64,000 nucleotides of DNA from Hyphomicrobiaceae bacterium (GCA_021775735.1 JAJFHG010000026.1:21191-85190), one strand, 5' to 3'; counted from the stretch's first letter, positions 18,626-26,823 are shown. Made by a program: numbers and translations. Notes: generated by a model from the sequence alone, not told the origin.

Positions 18626-20452
18626 CTAGCTTGGTTCAGAAACGCGGTTTGAAGGTGATGTTTGAGACTTACCATGATCGTTGTTGTCGAGGCGGGCATG
18701 GGTCCAGCGATATGCGCTGTCGATGAGTTCTTGGTATCTGTGCCAATCAAGTGGTCCGATATCGGTTGAGATGGGCGGTACCAACAACCTGTCGGTTGTG
18801 TGCAAATGGCGCTTAAAGTCGTGTCGGTTGGCCATCATAGCGCGCATGAGGACTGCAAAAAGACCAGGCGCGTCAGGGAGTTTTCTTCGCTGTAATGGAT
18901 TGAGTAGAGCTTTTATTAGGTCTGCGCGCGCAGGCAGGCCGTCATAGTCAACATCGAAGCGCTCCATTTCGGGCACTAAGAAACTGACAACCGTGTTTGG
19001 TCCACTCTTCAATTGGTGCATCACGCGGATTGGCACGTTGTCAAGCAAGCATCCGTCGACCAGCATTTGCCCATCGTCAGTGTATATAGGTGGTAGCAAC
19101 ATTGGGATTGAGGCGGAAGCGCGAATGGCTGTGAACAGATCGCCACTCCGATGAACGTGCAACTTATAGCTTGAGAGATTGGTCGAAACCGCAAATGTCG
19201 GTAGCCACAAATCTTCTATATCGAGGCCTGCAAAGTAGCGCTTTAGCTGTGCATCAAAATTTGCATGGTCCAGTATTGAGTAGCGTGGATAGGTATAGCG
19301 GCGCATGGCTTTGTGAGAGACGAACATGTCCTCAATGGTTTCGGCCATCTGGTCGGGGCTGTGTCCTAGGGCAAAGGCTGCGACCATGGCACTACCAGCA
19401 GATGTGCCGCCAAGAATGTCGTAGCTGTTGCCCTGTTCTTGAAGCGCTTTGATGACGCCAATGTGAGCTGAGCACAGTGCTCCACCACCGCACGCTACAA
19501 AACCACGTGCTGTACCTTCAATAAATCGACGCAGACGTTCAAAATCTTCCATGTCATCAAGCGCTACATGGTGATGCATGATGACATTACGATCTTCCAG
19601 CCATGCTTGCGTGCCTTTTACCTTTGTTCGAGTTTCGTGAACAAGAACGAGGCGCCTCTGGTCGGCTGCAACATATCCAGACGCAAATCCTTCAAGAACA
19701 TTGGCGTTTGGATCTTTGGCGTGGTGGCCAACGAGTAAGAGCAAATCCGCATGGCGGACGACTTTTTCTGTCCATGGCGTTAGGTTGTGATCTGCAAGTA
19801 GAAGAATGAAATCATAATTTGTTTCAAGGGCGTTGAGGGCGCGGGTGGCACTTGTTGAGTGAATATCCTTACCGCAGTCCAACAAGTCTCCAGCATTGTC
19901 TGATGTGACGACCAGAGTCTTGAGATCGCGGCTAAACACATCAATGAAGCGTTCGATGAAGCGCTTGGGTATCGCGCTGTTCCCAGCCCGAAGGATTGCA
20001 ATGGTATGTGGCCGGGGGTCAGGTGGATCTGGCGTTGCAGCTGTTGTTGCCGCAAGGCGATCTGCCATTGTTGTGGTCAGACTGCGCCAGATGTCCGGAT
20101 TGTCTTGCGATAGCGTGTCAAAATCCTGCTTATCAAGGCGCAACACGATACTGTCGCGCAGCGCTGTCACGGTTGCTGTACGCTTGCCACCAGTGAGAAA
20201 AGCAATTTCACCAATCGGCTGGTTGTGTCCAATTTCTGATACGGGTTCTTTGCGCCCCTCAATCGTGACGGCAAAACGCCCCGAGACGACAAGATAAAAT
20301 GCCTCTGCCGGACGCCCCTGACGCACCAGGGCTTCACCGCGATGAACAAATCGTGTTTCGAGATGGTCAGAAAGAGCCGCTCGGGCGTTTACTTCAAGGG
20401 CCGAGAAAAACTGAGTGGCATTCCATGTTTTGGTTTTGAGGTCTTTGGTCAT
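18626..20452 (-). CDS. Cyclic-nucleotide-binding domain / patatin phospholipase fusion (NTE-like)
   Basis: A 608-residue protein. Residues 12-130 are a cyclic-nucleotide-binding domain (GEALVRQGRPAEAFYLVVSG, then GEIAFLTGGKRTATVTAL). Residues 148-310 form an alpha/beta stretch with ILLLADHNLTPW, resembling the linker domain of bacterial NTE-type proteins. Residues 318-490 are a patatin domain with the oxyanion loop CGGGALCSAHIG, nucleophile Ser351 in GGTSAGSA and Asp466 in VDGCLLDN. The Ser-Asp dyad is intact, so lysophospholipase or esterase activity is expected at the inner face of the membrane. In the ligand motif the usual Arg-Thr-Ala is present (KRTATV). No signal peptide is seen. It appears monocistronic; the ligand is not predictable. 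Confidence 0.88.
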   Translation of the reverse strand: MTKDLKTKTWNATQFFSALEVNARAALSDHLETRFVHRGEALVRQGRPAEAFYLVVSGRFAVTIEGRKEPVSEIGHNQPIGEIAFLTGGKRTATVTALRDSIVLRLDKQDFDTLSQDNPDIWRSLTTTMADRLAATTAATPDPPDPRPHTIAILRAGNSAIPKRFIERFIDVFSRDLKTLVVTSDNAGDLLDCGKDIHSTSATRALNALETNYDFILLLADHNLTPWTEKVVRHADLLLLVGHHAKDPNANVLEGFASGYVAADQRRLVLVHETRTKVKGTQAWLEDRNVIMHHHVALDDMEDFERLRRFIEGTARGFVACGGGALCSAHIGVIKALQEQGNSYDILGGTSAGSAMVAAFALGHSPDQMAETIEDMFVSHKAMRRYTYPRYSILDHANFDAQLKRYFAGLDIEDLWLPTFAVSTNLSSYKLHVHRSGDLFTAIRASASIPMLLPPIYTDDGQMLVDGCLLDNVPIRVMHQLKSGPNTVVSFLVPEMERFDVDYDGLPARADLIKALLNPLQRRKLPDAPGLFAVLMRAMMANRHDFKRHLHTTDRLLVPPISTDIGPLDWHRYQELIDSAYRWTHARLDNNDHGKSQTSPSNRVSEPS

Positions 20453-20603
20453 CGGGGCAGACGGGTCTCCAATTCAATGGAGTATAACCCAATGTTGCCC
20501 AAGCCGAGAGACGAATGACGGTTAGCGTCAACTTTCTTTCAGTCGGCCATTACGGCTAGTATGGCGAGTATTGAATGTCCCGCCCATAAGCAACGCGTGG
20601 TGC

Positions 20604-21062
20604 TTAGGCTGCCAGTTGCGTGCCTTCGTGTTGCGACGCACGCATCGCAGGAAGACGGATCTTGGTATCTACTTCGCTCTGAGGTGCTGAGTTCAATTTT
20701 TCAAGCAAAGCCATCAGGAACTTTTGGGGGTTAAAGCCCCAGTTGGTGTTGAGACGCTGGTCAGCGGCCACGGCGAAGACTGGGCCAAGAAGCGCAAGAC
20801 CATGAGCGGTGAATTGATCTCGAAGGCGGCGGCTTGCAAACAACTCAATCAAACACTCAAAGCGCACCATGATCGCTAGGCGATGTTCAGGCTCATCGGC
20901 GAACGTGGTCCAGATCGCATCTTCAAGCGCTGTCCGCGTTTCTTCATTGATCCCCTTTAAAAAGATCAGACCATTTTCGGTTGCGATCAGCGTCTGCATG
21001 ATACGCATCAGATCCTGTGGCGCGACATGGGGTACGTCGTTGAGATCAATCAGGGCGGTCAT
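20604..21062 (-). CDS. Hypothetical protein
   Basis: A 152-residue, mostly helical, acidic cytoplasmic protein that I do not recognise. It has no signal peptide, membrane segment or Cys motif. A central segment reads LAIMVRFECLIELFASRRLRDQF and a second block NTNWGFNPQKFLMALLEKL. The frame can be read from a TTG at 21077, but the ATG at 21062 is preceded by GAGGA at suitable distance and is preferred. It follows the cold-shock-like gene on the same strand by 30 bases, so the two may be co-transcribed. Confidence 0.6.
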   Translation of the reverse strand: MTALIDLNDVPHVAPQDLMRIMQTLIATENGLIFLKGINEETRTALEDAIWTTFADEPEHRLAIMVRFECLIELFASRRLRDQFTAHGLALLGPVFAVAADQRLNTNWGFNPQKFLMALLEKLNSAPQSEVDTKIRLPAMRASQHEGTQLAA

Positions 21063-21092
21063 TGGTTCATTCCTCAAAGGGCGGAGTTTAGA

Positions 21093-21314
21093 TTAGCTGC
21101 GTGGTTGCGGACCAAAAGCGGACCACGGCGTGCCTTGCAGAAGAAAGATTTCAGTGGAACGGCGTGCGTTGATGAGAAAGTCAACTTCGTGACCAACCAG
21201 CTTGCCATTGAGGTTTTTGACATCAGTTTTTGCAAACCGATACTTTTCACCATTCTCAGCTTTGATGACACCAAAGCCGATTTTCTCTCTGAACTTGATA
21301 ATTTCGCCTTTCAT
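21093..21314 (-). CDS. Divergent cold-shock-domain protein
   Basis: A 73-residue protein starting MKGEIIKFREKIGFGVIKAE, which follows the cold-shock pattern (strand, then GFGVI corresponding to the RNP-1 motif, then YRFAKTDVK). The second RNP motif, normally with F-V-H, is weak (YRFAKTD), and the C-terminal part STEIFLLQGTPWSAFG departs from CspA. It probably binds single-stranded nucleic acid through an OB fold. The start is set by AGGAGAGAAGTG directly before ATG at 21314, though the frame is open for another 17 codons. It lies upstream of, and in the same direction as, the unknown gene ending at 20604. Confidence 0.7.
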   Translation of the reverse strand: MKGEIIKFREKIGFGVIKAENGEKYRFAKTDVKNLNGKLVGHEVDFLINARRSTEIFLLQGTPWSAFGPQPRS

Positions 21315-21536
21315 CACTTCTCTCCTGTTTTGTGTGGTGCGCATTTGCCTTTGCGCTTCGATCATGAGGAGAGAATGCGAGATGTGCGGCGTTTGTGCTG
21401 TTACCGCCGTGACAGGGGAGGCGCTTTCTTTTGCCCCAGGAGAGACATGGTTAATATATTGCTTTTGTTGGATAATATCGGTTTTGCAGCATGCAGGCGA
21501 AAGCCTTTGAAGCGCGTTTTTTCAGGCTCCAAAATA

Positions 21537-21575
21537 AAAAACCAGTCACGACGGTTGCCGTGACTGGTTTTTTTT
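21537..21575. terminator. Strong bidirectional rho-independent terminator
   Basis: ACCAGTCACG (21541-21550) pairs perfectly with CGTGACTGGT (21559-21568) around an 8-base loop, flanked by A-run and T-run. On the minus strand it ends the exporter operon finishing at 21641 and insulates the cold-shock-like gene. Confidence 0.9.
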
Positions 21576-21640
21576 AAACGCGTTTGCGTCGGCCCTTTGG
21601 CGGACGGCGTTGTTGCTGCGACGGTAGCGTCGTTCCAGGT

Positions 21641-22666
21641 TTAACGAAAAAAGGCGTCCACCCGCATGCCCGGTAAGAGAGGTGTGTTGCCATCAACATT
21701 GATGGTCACTTCAAGTACTTCTACATCGTTTGGAAGTCGTGGGCCTCGTGGGTGAATGATTGGGCGTGATAGAGAGGGGGCGATCTTCGCAACGGAGCCA
21801 GAAAAATCCTTGCCAGGGTAACTTGTCGAACGAACAAATGCTTTTTGGCCAAGTTTTATTTTTGCAATGTCGCTGGCATCAACTTCTGCTTTCACAGTCA
21901 AATTTGACATGTCGCCGACGACAACCAGAGCTAGATCAGGTCTCGGTGCGACCACTTCTCCTGGGTTTGTGTGGACTTGCAATACGGTGCCGGAGATCGG
22001 CGAGCGCACGCGGGTCTTATCAAGAAGAGCTTCAGCCATACGAACTTCCGCACGTGCTTTATTAAACGTAGATTCAGCGCGACTTGGTGCTGGTAAGTTC
22101 GATTTTGATTGGGCCTTCACATACGCGATGCGTTCGCGTTCCAGGCGATCATTAGCGGTGCGCAGTCGAGACCGTGCATTTGACAGGGCTTGAGCTGAGC
22201 CTGTCCCACGGCGTTTTGCAGCCAATGCATAGTCAAGTTCGATACGCGCACCCGTGACAGCGCGTTCTGCAGAATACAGGGCATCTTCAGCCTTGCGTAA
22301 ATTTTCACGACCTGATGGCAATTGACTTTCACGGACATCACGAGAAGCTTCGGCTGCAACTTCAGCAGAGGCCAGTTTTGCGCGGGCATCAGCATCATCA
22401 AGGCGGAACAACAGCTCACCTTTTTCAACTTTGTCTTTAACCTTGACGAGGACTTCTTCAACTCGACCCAATAGTCCTGGACCAATTTTTATTTCGCCTG
22501 ATTTTGGTTCAACACGGCCAGGCGCGGCAACGGCCCAGTCAACTTGCGAGCCTACCGTTTCTTCTTCGGCACTGTCGTTTTTGTCGTCAAAGACTTCTTT
22601 GCTGACGAAATAACCGCCAACACCAACAAGGGCGAGTAGGATGAGAGTAGCGAGGTTCTTAAGCAT
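21641..22666 (-). CDS. HlyD-type membrane fusion protein of an ABC exporter (DevB-like)
   Basis: This 341-residue adaptor has an N-terminal membrane anchor (residues 4-22), a first lipoyl half (GRVEPKSGEIKIGPGLLGRVEEV), a coiled-coil hairpin (about 95-205) and a second lipoyl half with SPISGTVLQVHTNPGEVV, then a beta-barrel part to the C-terminus. It forms the periplasmic tube of an exporter together with the ATPase and FtsX-like permease encoded just upstream on the same strand (20 and 73 bases from stop to start). The order permease-ATPase-adaptor and the types match DevBCA and MacAB-like pumps, which export glycolipids, peptides or small molecules. No TolC gene is adjacent. Confidence 0.88.
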   Translation of the reverse strand: MLKNLATLILLALVGVGGYFVSKEVFDDKNDSAEEETVGSQVDWAVAAPGRVEPKSGEIKIGPGLLGRVEEVLVKVKDKVEKGELLFRLDDADARAKLASAEVAAEASRDVRESQLPSGRENLRKAEDALYSAERAVTGARIELDYALAAKRRGTGSAQALSNARSRLRTANDRLERERIAYVKAQSKSNLPAPSRAESTFNKARAEVRMAEALLDKTRVRSPISGTVLQVHTNPGEVVAPRPDLALVVVGDMSNLTVKAEVDASDIAKIKLGQKAFVRSTSYPGKDFSGSVAKIAPSLSRPIIHPRGPRLPNDVEVLEVTINVDGNTPLLPGMRVDAFFR

Positions 22667-22686
22667 GGCGGGTCAATTTCCCTTGT

Positions 22687-23451
22687 TTAATGAGCGTGTG
22701 AAGCCGGATCGTGATCGAGGGCCGCTGGATTATCTTTTGGACGTTCATCAGATGAGATGATGCCATCCTCAATGAGAATAATGCGGTCGGCATATTTGAG
22801 CGTGCGGTGATCGTGCGTTACGGCGAGCACAGCGCGCGTTGGGTCTTTTGAGACAGTAGCAAGTAGTTCCATCACTGCCTTGCCATTTTCACTGTCAAGC
22901 GCTGCGGTCGGCTCGTCAGCGAGAATTACGGCGGGCGCTCCGGCTAACGACCGGGCGATCGCAACGCGTTGTTTTTCACCGCCTGATAACTTTTTAGGGA
23001 AGGTGTCGATGCGGTGGGAGAGGCCCACTTCCTCGAGTGCAGTCCGGGCAGAGGCTTTGGGGTCCGGCAGCGGTACACCCCGGACATCCAGCGCAATCAA
23101 CACGTTCTCATGGGCTGTCATGGTCGGAAATAGGTTGTATTGCTGGAAAACAAAACCGATATTGCGCCGTCTGAGATCAGCAAGACCTTCTGCATCAAGA
23201 CCAACTGCTTCTTCGCCTGCAATACTGAGCGTGCCGGTCGTTGCCGACAGGATGCAGCCAAGGATCGACAATAGCGTTGTTTTGCCGGAGCCGGATGGTC
23301 CCATCAGCAGCGTAAGTTCACCAGGCAGCAGATCAACGTCGACGCCTTTGAGAACGGTAATCTCACCTGCGCCAGTGCCGAACACCTTTTTGATACCCCG
23401 CGCTTCGAGCAGCGGTTTGCGACCGCCTGATGCGCTTTGGTTTTGGGCCAT
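22687..23451 (-). CDS. ABC transporter ATP-binding protein (DevA/LolD/MacB type)
   Basis: A 254-residue nucleotide-binding subunit with Walker A (GPSGSGKTTLLSIL), Q-loop (FVFQQYNLFPTM), signature LSGGEKQRVAIARSLA, Walker B (VILADEPTAALD) and H-loop (AVTHDH). Sequence type and neighbours place it with the MacB/LolD/DevA branch, which works with FtsX-like permeases in mechanotransmission rather than classical transport through the membrane domain. It has a strong ribosome-binding site (TAGGAGAC) and sits between permease and adaptor genes. The C-terminal extension after the D-loop is His/Asp/Pro-rich and probably unstructured. Confidence 0.93.
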   Translation of the reverse strand: MAQNQSASGGRKPLLEARGIKKVFGTGAGEITVLKGVDVDLLPGELTLLMGPSGSGKTTLLSILGCILSATTGTLSIAGEEAVGLDAEGLADLRRRNIGFVFQQYNLFPTMTAHENVLIALDVRGVPLPDPKASARTALEEVGLSHRIDTFPKKLSGGEKQRVAIARSLAGAPAVILADEPTAALDSENGKAVMELLATVSKDPTRAVLAVTHDHRTLKYADRIILIEDGIISSDERPKDNPAALDHDPASHAH

Positions 23452-23504
23452 GAAGTCGTCTCCTAAATCTTTCTATTGTTCCAGAGGGTGTTTGAAGGAC
23501 TGTG

Positions 23505-24680
23505 TTAGCCGCTGAACACGCCTGCTGGATCAATACGGGTGACTTTGAAAATTGCGGAAATGGCAGCGAGGATACACATGCCAAGCGTGAGCAAGAACAA
23601 GGCGACCGCGAGCTTTGGTGTCATGACGATCGTCAATGTGGTGTCTTTGGTGAGTGAAATCAGGCCCATACTAAGTGTGAAGCCAAGTGCATAGCCGATG
23701 ATTGCACTCAAGATGGCCTGCACCAGAATGACGATATGAATGTAGCTTGCTGAAGCACCAAGCGCGCGTAGAGTTGCAAACTCGGCCAAGTGATCTTTTG
23801 TGCTGGCGTATAGTGTTTGAGCGACAATCACGATACCAACGATAATACCAAGGGCGGCACCTGCAATCAGGGCAGCGCCAGCACCGGTATTAAACAGCCA
23901 ATAGTTGACACTGCGATCACGAAACTCCTGCTGAGTGAGCACTTCGGTGTTTGGCAGACGTTTTTCCAGCGCTTGGCGGATATCTTCAATCTGATCTTTG
24001 TCTTTTACGCTGACGAGTTGATAGGTCGCCTGATTGATGGAGGCGCCCGCCAGTTTTCTTGCGCGATCAATTGGTGTGAAGGCTAGGGGAAGTGTTGTAA
24101 ACGAACGGATGCCTTTGGTGACCGCACCAACAGTGACGCGTTGGCCATTGATTTCAGCATGTGACCCGTTACCCTCGATGCCAAGGTCTTTGAAGTAGGA
24201 CTTGTCAATTGCAACGGTATTTGGTGTTGCAAGCGTATCGATGCTACCTTCCACCAAATTCCATGGTTTAAGTCCGCCGTTCTTCCAATCAAGTCCAACA
24301 AGTATAAAAGCTTTCTTGCCACCTTCGGGTTTGCGCCAGCGCGCAAAACTAACCATCATCTCTTCGACACGGGAAACACCAGGCGTCGATAAAGCCACAT
24401 ATTTTTCATGGCCAGTGAGCAGGGCTGGATCATCGAAGCTCTTGGTGCCAAGTGGCACAATCCAAAGATCAGCTGGGGCTTGGTCAAGTACCGCTGCAAT
24501 CTTCTTTTCCGAACCAATGTAAAGACCACACTGGACGGCAACCAACAGTACTGAAAAGACAATCCCGACCAAGGTAACGAGAAGACTGAGGCGGTCATGG
24601 AACAGATTGCGATAGGCGATTCGTGGCGCCATCTTGATAATCTTGCCACCTTGGGCGCCGGCGTTTGCTTGCGAAGCCAT
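23505..24680 (-). CDS. FtsX-like ABC permease (DevC-like)
   Basis: A 391-residue permease: TM1 at about 30-52 (LLVTLVGIVFSVLLVAVQCG), a periplasmic domain of about 210 residues containing ADLWIVPLGTKSFDDPALL, and three C-terminal helices (about 270-300, 320-345, 360-385) with LAEFATLRALGAS in the cytoplasmic loop. This is the DevC/MacB topology with four helices. The protein dimerises and couples ATP hydrolysis to opening of the periplasmic adaptor. The phrase ADLWIVPLGTKSFD resembles DevC proteins more than LolC/E. It is followed by its ATPase and adaptor, and preceded by a small unknown gene 125 bases upstream. Confidence 0.88.
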   Translation of the reverse strand: MASQANAGAQGGKIIKMAPRIAYRNLFHDRLSLLVTLVGIVFSVLLVAVQCGLYIGSEKKIAAVLDQAPADLWIVPLGTKSFDDPALLTGHEKYVALSTPGVSRVEEMMVSFARWRKPEGGKKAFILVGLDWKNGGLKPWNLVEGSIDTLATPNTVAIDKSYFKDLGIEGNGSHAEINGQRVTVGAVTKGIRSFTTLPLAFTPIDRARKLAGASINQATYQLVSVKDKDQIEDIRQALEKRLPNTEVLTQQEFRDRSVNYWLFNTGAGAALIAGAALGIIVGIVIVAQTLYASTKDHLAEFATLRALGASASYIHIVILVQAILSAIIGYALGFTLSMGLISLTKDTTLTIVMTPKLAVALFLLTLGMCILAAISAIFKVTRIDPAGVFSG

Positions 24681-24804
24681 TACTGTCTCTTTTGTTGGGA
24701 CGAATACGTCCTGGGCCCGATTGGGTCCATGTGAGCGGGAACTGTAGTTTGTTCAATTTCGCTTCCCGGCACAACCCGGTTAGCCTTATTTACTAGAGCT
24801 ACGG

Positions 24805-25149
24805 CTAACATCTTTTGGGATCGGTGAAACCAAAAGTACGAGTGATAGGCGTCTCCGGGCCATTATGTTGCGTGTCTGGCGGTGATTGTGACTGTTTCTC
24901 AAGGGGTTCGGGTTTTGTCAGTGCGCTTTGATCCAGCAACGGAGCAAATCCCTGAGGCAGAGCCTCTGTGGACTTACCATTGAAGTTGTTTCGAGTCCTT
25001 GACGCTGGCGTTGATGGCGCAACTTGCGCGTGCTGTGGTTTGGTCAAGAGACCGCCTCGAACACGTGCAGCAGGCGGGCTCTTAACCCTGCCAAAGCTTT
25101 GTCGCTCGGCTACCAACTGTTTGGCACTGGAGAAAAGGGATAGTCGCAT
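24805..25149 (-). CDS. Small Pro/Ser/Gln-rich hypothetical protein
   Basis: A 114-residue protein of low complexity, rich in Pro, Ser, Gln and Lys, with no membrane segment or recognisable domain. A good ribosome-binding site (AAAGGACC, five bases before ATG at 25149) supports translation; the frame runs a further 13 codons upstream from another ATG. It lies between the trio of basic secreted proteins and the exporter operon and is on the same strand as both. It is probably disordered. It could also be a chance frame, since composition alone favours long open frames here. Confidence 0.45.
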   Translation of the reverse strand: MRLSLFSSAKQLVAERQSFGRVKSPPAARVRGGLLTKPQHAQVAPSTPASRTRNNFNGKSTEALPQGFAPLLDQSALTKPEPLEKQSQSPPDTQHNGPETPITRTFGFTDPKRC

Positions 25150-25389
25150 CTTTTGGTCCTTTAGTTTGATGTGCTTTGTGCACCTCAAACGCTCGCATTA
25201 AAGAGTGCGTGGACCATCACACACAGATAAGCCAGCTACTGTCCCGGATGGAACACAGCCTGTCTGGGCGTCAAAAAAATATTACGCATAGAAAATGGAA
25301 TGGTGGTGGACAACGAGAGGCAAAGAAAAACTGGCAGCTAAGCGTGTTCGTTGCTAGTTTGTTGATGCATTGACATTTATGCGTGTCTG

Positions 25390-25914
25390 CTAGTCACAGG
25401 ACACAGAGACGGCGATGCCAACCGCTGGCACAAACTTTTTACAACCACCCTCGCCAATTGATGCTGCTGATGACGACGTATCGGGTTTGCTGTCATCAGA
25501 TGTTGTTGCGACTGTAACTTTGTCATCTGGTGGCGACCGTTTGTTGGGTGTGCGTGCCTCGACATCAAGGTCTTTTTTGGTCAGCAATGCTGCGGTGGAG
25601 GGTACAGCTGTTGAGTTGCTTTCCGTTGCCCGTGCTTTGGCCGCTGCTCTTGCTTTCTTATTTTTCGCTGCAAGCGCACGACGACGTGCTCTTGCACGTG
25701 CCCGTGCGCGGGTGTTGACCTTCGCCTTGGGATTGGTGGTGTTGTACGCGTTGCCGCCATGCTGATTATTGTTGAAAGCGCCAGGAGGCCCGCGAAAAAA
25801 TTGCTTCTTTCCACCCGCTTCAGCTGGGTTTTGCCCGCTTGCCATCAGTGAGGCGAGGCCCAATGCAGCAATGGCAAACAGTGTCTGCAGCTTTTTGGCC
25901 CAAGAGGGTATCAT
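25390..25914 (-). CDS. Secreted Arg/Ala-repeat protein, paralogue 1 of 3 (family not recognised)
   Basis: A 174-residue protein. Residues 1-33 are a signal peptide (hydrophobic core LFAIAALGLASLMA); residues 60-85 are an Arg/Ala tract with RARARARARRRALAAK, strongly cationic; then a motif VPSTAALLTKKDLDVEA near 105; an acidic, Ser/Thr-rich linker; and a C-terminal block GCKKFVPAVGIAVSVSCD with two Cys. The last two blocks recur in the genes at 26191 and 27089, so the three are paralogues. The ribosome-binding site GGGGAGA supports the ATG at 25914 rather than one ten codons upstream. I do not know the family or function; the cationic tract could bind anionic polymers outside the cytoplasm (inference). 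Confidence 0.75.
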   Translation of the reverse strand: MIPSWAKKLQTLFAIAALGLASLMASGQNPAEAGGKKQFFRGPPGAFNNNQHGGNAYNTTNPKAKVNTRARARARARRRALAAKNKKARAAAKARATESNSTAVPSTAALLTKKDLDVEARTPNKRSPPDDKVTVATTSDDSKPDTSSSAASIGEGGCKKFVPAVGIAVSVSCD

Positions 25915-25935
25915 GTAGGTCTCCCCGTTTCCGAG

Positions 25936-25961
25936 TTTCGCCAAGGTTGAGCTTGGCGAAA
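25936..25961 (-). promoter_or_regulatory. Perfect hairpin in the leader of paralogue 1
   Basis: TTTCGCCAAG and CTTGGCGAAA form a perfect 10-base-pair stem with a six-base loop, 22 bases before the start codon at 25914. There is no T-run after it on the minus strand. It could mask the translation start or stabilise the mRNA. The sequence GAGCTTGGCG within it is also present in the leader hairpin of paralogue 2. Confidence 0.5.
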
Positions 25962-26130
25962 CCTTGATGGCATAGCGTTATTCTCAAACTTACGTTGCGA
26001 CAAGCTCCCACAGCAAGTTTGTTCATCATGGTGCCATTTGGATCTGGTTGAATTGTTAACTTACTCCATCAGCAGTTCAGTTTTTCAGACCTTGTCTCTG
26101 ATTTGCAATACAACCCGTTGCGGAATGGAA

Positions 26131-26166
26131 GAAAAACGGCGCCGAGCTGTCGCTCCGCGCCGTTTT
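26131..26166 (-). terminator. Rho-independent terminator of paralogue 2
   Basis: AAACGGCGC and GCGCCGTTT pair perfectly, and the inner GAGC/GCTC extends the stem to a four-base loop with one mismatch. On the minus strand it is followed by TTTTTC. It begins 25 bases after the stop at 26191. Confidence 0.85.
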
Positions 26167-26190
26167 GTCCATCTGGAATATTCAGTTTGT

Positions 26191-26682
26191 TTATTCGCAT
26201 TCAAGGGTAACGGTACGTCCAATCGCCGGAATAAAGCGCGTGCAACCAGCATCTCCTGCGACGGCTACAACGGTTTTTGGTTCAACGTCCGCATCAGCAA
26301 TTTTCTGGTTTGACTCTTCAGTCTTCTTGTCGGTCTTGACATCACCATCGGTCAGCAGAGCGGCGGTCGATTGCGTTGGAACAAAGTTGCTTTCTGTCTT
26401 TGCATTAGCGAGACGAAGAGCTTTTGCTTTTGCACGTGCTTTAGCAAGACGGAGGGCCTTGGCTTTAGCCTTAGCTCTAGCAACAGCGCGCGCTTTAGCT
26501 TTTGCCCTTGCGCGAGCCCGGGCCCGTGCTTTAGCGCGCTGCTTTGCCTTGTAGCTTGCGTTATAGCTGTAGTTTTTTGAAAATCCGTGCTTGCCGCCGC
26601 AGCCAGCTTGAGCCGTAGCTGCGAAGCAGAATGTTGCTGTGAAAATGGCGGTTGCGATAGCTGTCAGGGTTTTGATGGACAT
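26191..26682 (-). CDS. Secreted Lys/Arg/Ala-repeat protein, paralogue 2 of 3
   Basis: A 163-residue protein with a clear signal peptide (residues 1-26, cleavage after AQA), a Gly/His/Tyr/Ser spacer, and a long cationic repeat region (about 45-95) made of alternating Lys/Arg and Ala. Within it AKAKALRLA is duplicated in tandem, which suggests growth by repeat expansion. Then come the shared motif TQSTAALLTDGDV, an acidic linker and the C-terminal block GCTRFIPAIGRTVTLECE. The ribosome-binding site is AGGAGACC. It has its own terminator, so each paralogue is probably transcribed separately. Long open frames on the opposite strand are a by-product of the GCN/CGN repeats. Function unknown. Confidence 0.8.
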   Translation of the reverse strand: MSIKTLTAIATAIFTATFCFAATAQAGCGGKHGFSKNYSYNASYKAKQRAKARARARARAKAKARAVARAKAKAKALRLAKARAKAKALRLANAKTESNFVPTQSTAALLTDGDVKTDKKTEESNQKIADADVEPKTVVAVAGDAGCTRFIPAIGRTVTLECE

Positions 26683-26720
26683 TGGTGGTCTCCTAAAGAT
26701 CTAATTTTCGTTTGTGCGTT

Positions 26721-26749
26721 TCAAGCGCCGAGCTTGGCGCCGCGCTTGA
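26721..26749 (-). promoter_or_regulatory. Hairpin in the leader of paralogue 2
   Basis: TCAAGCGC (26721-26728) and GCGCTTGA (26742-26749) form a perfect 8-base-pair stem; an alternative stem with GGCGCC is possible inside. It lies about 40 bases upstream of the start codon at 26682. It shares GAGCTTGGCG with the leader hairpin of paralogue 1, which suggests a common post-transcriptional control (inference). Confidence 0.4.
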
Positions 26750-26802
26750 GGAGACATTCGCAAGTTGGGCAGTTTGTTTCTGTTTCTGTGGGAACAAAGC
26801 AA

Positions 26803-26823
26803 AATTTTTTTGTAAAAAAAATT
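26803..26823. other. A/T palindrome in the 345-base gap between paralogues 2 and 3
   Basis: A run of seven T preceded by AA, then GT, then a run of eight A followed by TT forms a near-perfect AT-only palindrome about 120 bases upstream of paralogue 2. Such stretches can act as UP-elements or bent DNA. Nothing else in 26750-27027 is recognisable and no gene is seen there. Confidence 0.3.

Noticed and set aside
21027..21563. Plus-strand frame of 178 codons
   Set aside because: It runs opposite two supported minus-strand genes and through the bidirectional terminator, and has no ribosome-binding site.
26400..26540. Short repeated DNA units resembling a repeat array or CRISPR
   Set aside because: The repeats are codons of the Lys/Ala/Arg tract within a supported gene; there are no spacers and no cas genes anywhere.
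25415..26554. Long plus-strand frames at 25415-25765 and 26165-26554 opposite the basic secreted proteins
   Set aside because: They are mirror frames of GCN/CGN/AAR repeats with Cys/Arg/Phe/Leu-rich nonsense products, no ribosome-binding site and no signal; the minus-strand genes have ribosome-binding sites, signal peptides and, for the gene at 26191, a terminator.
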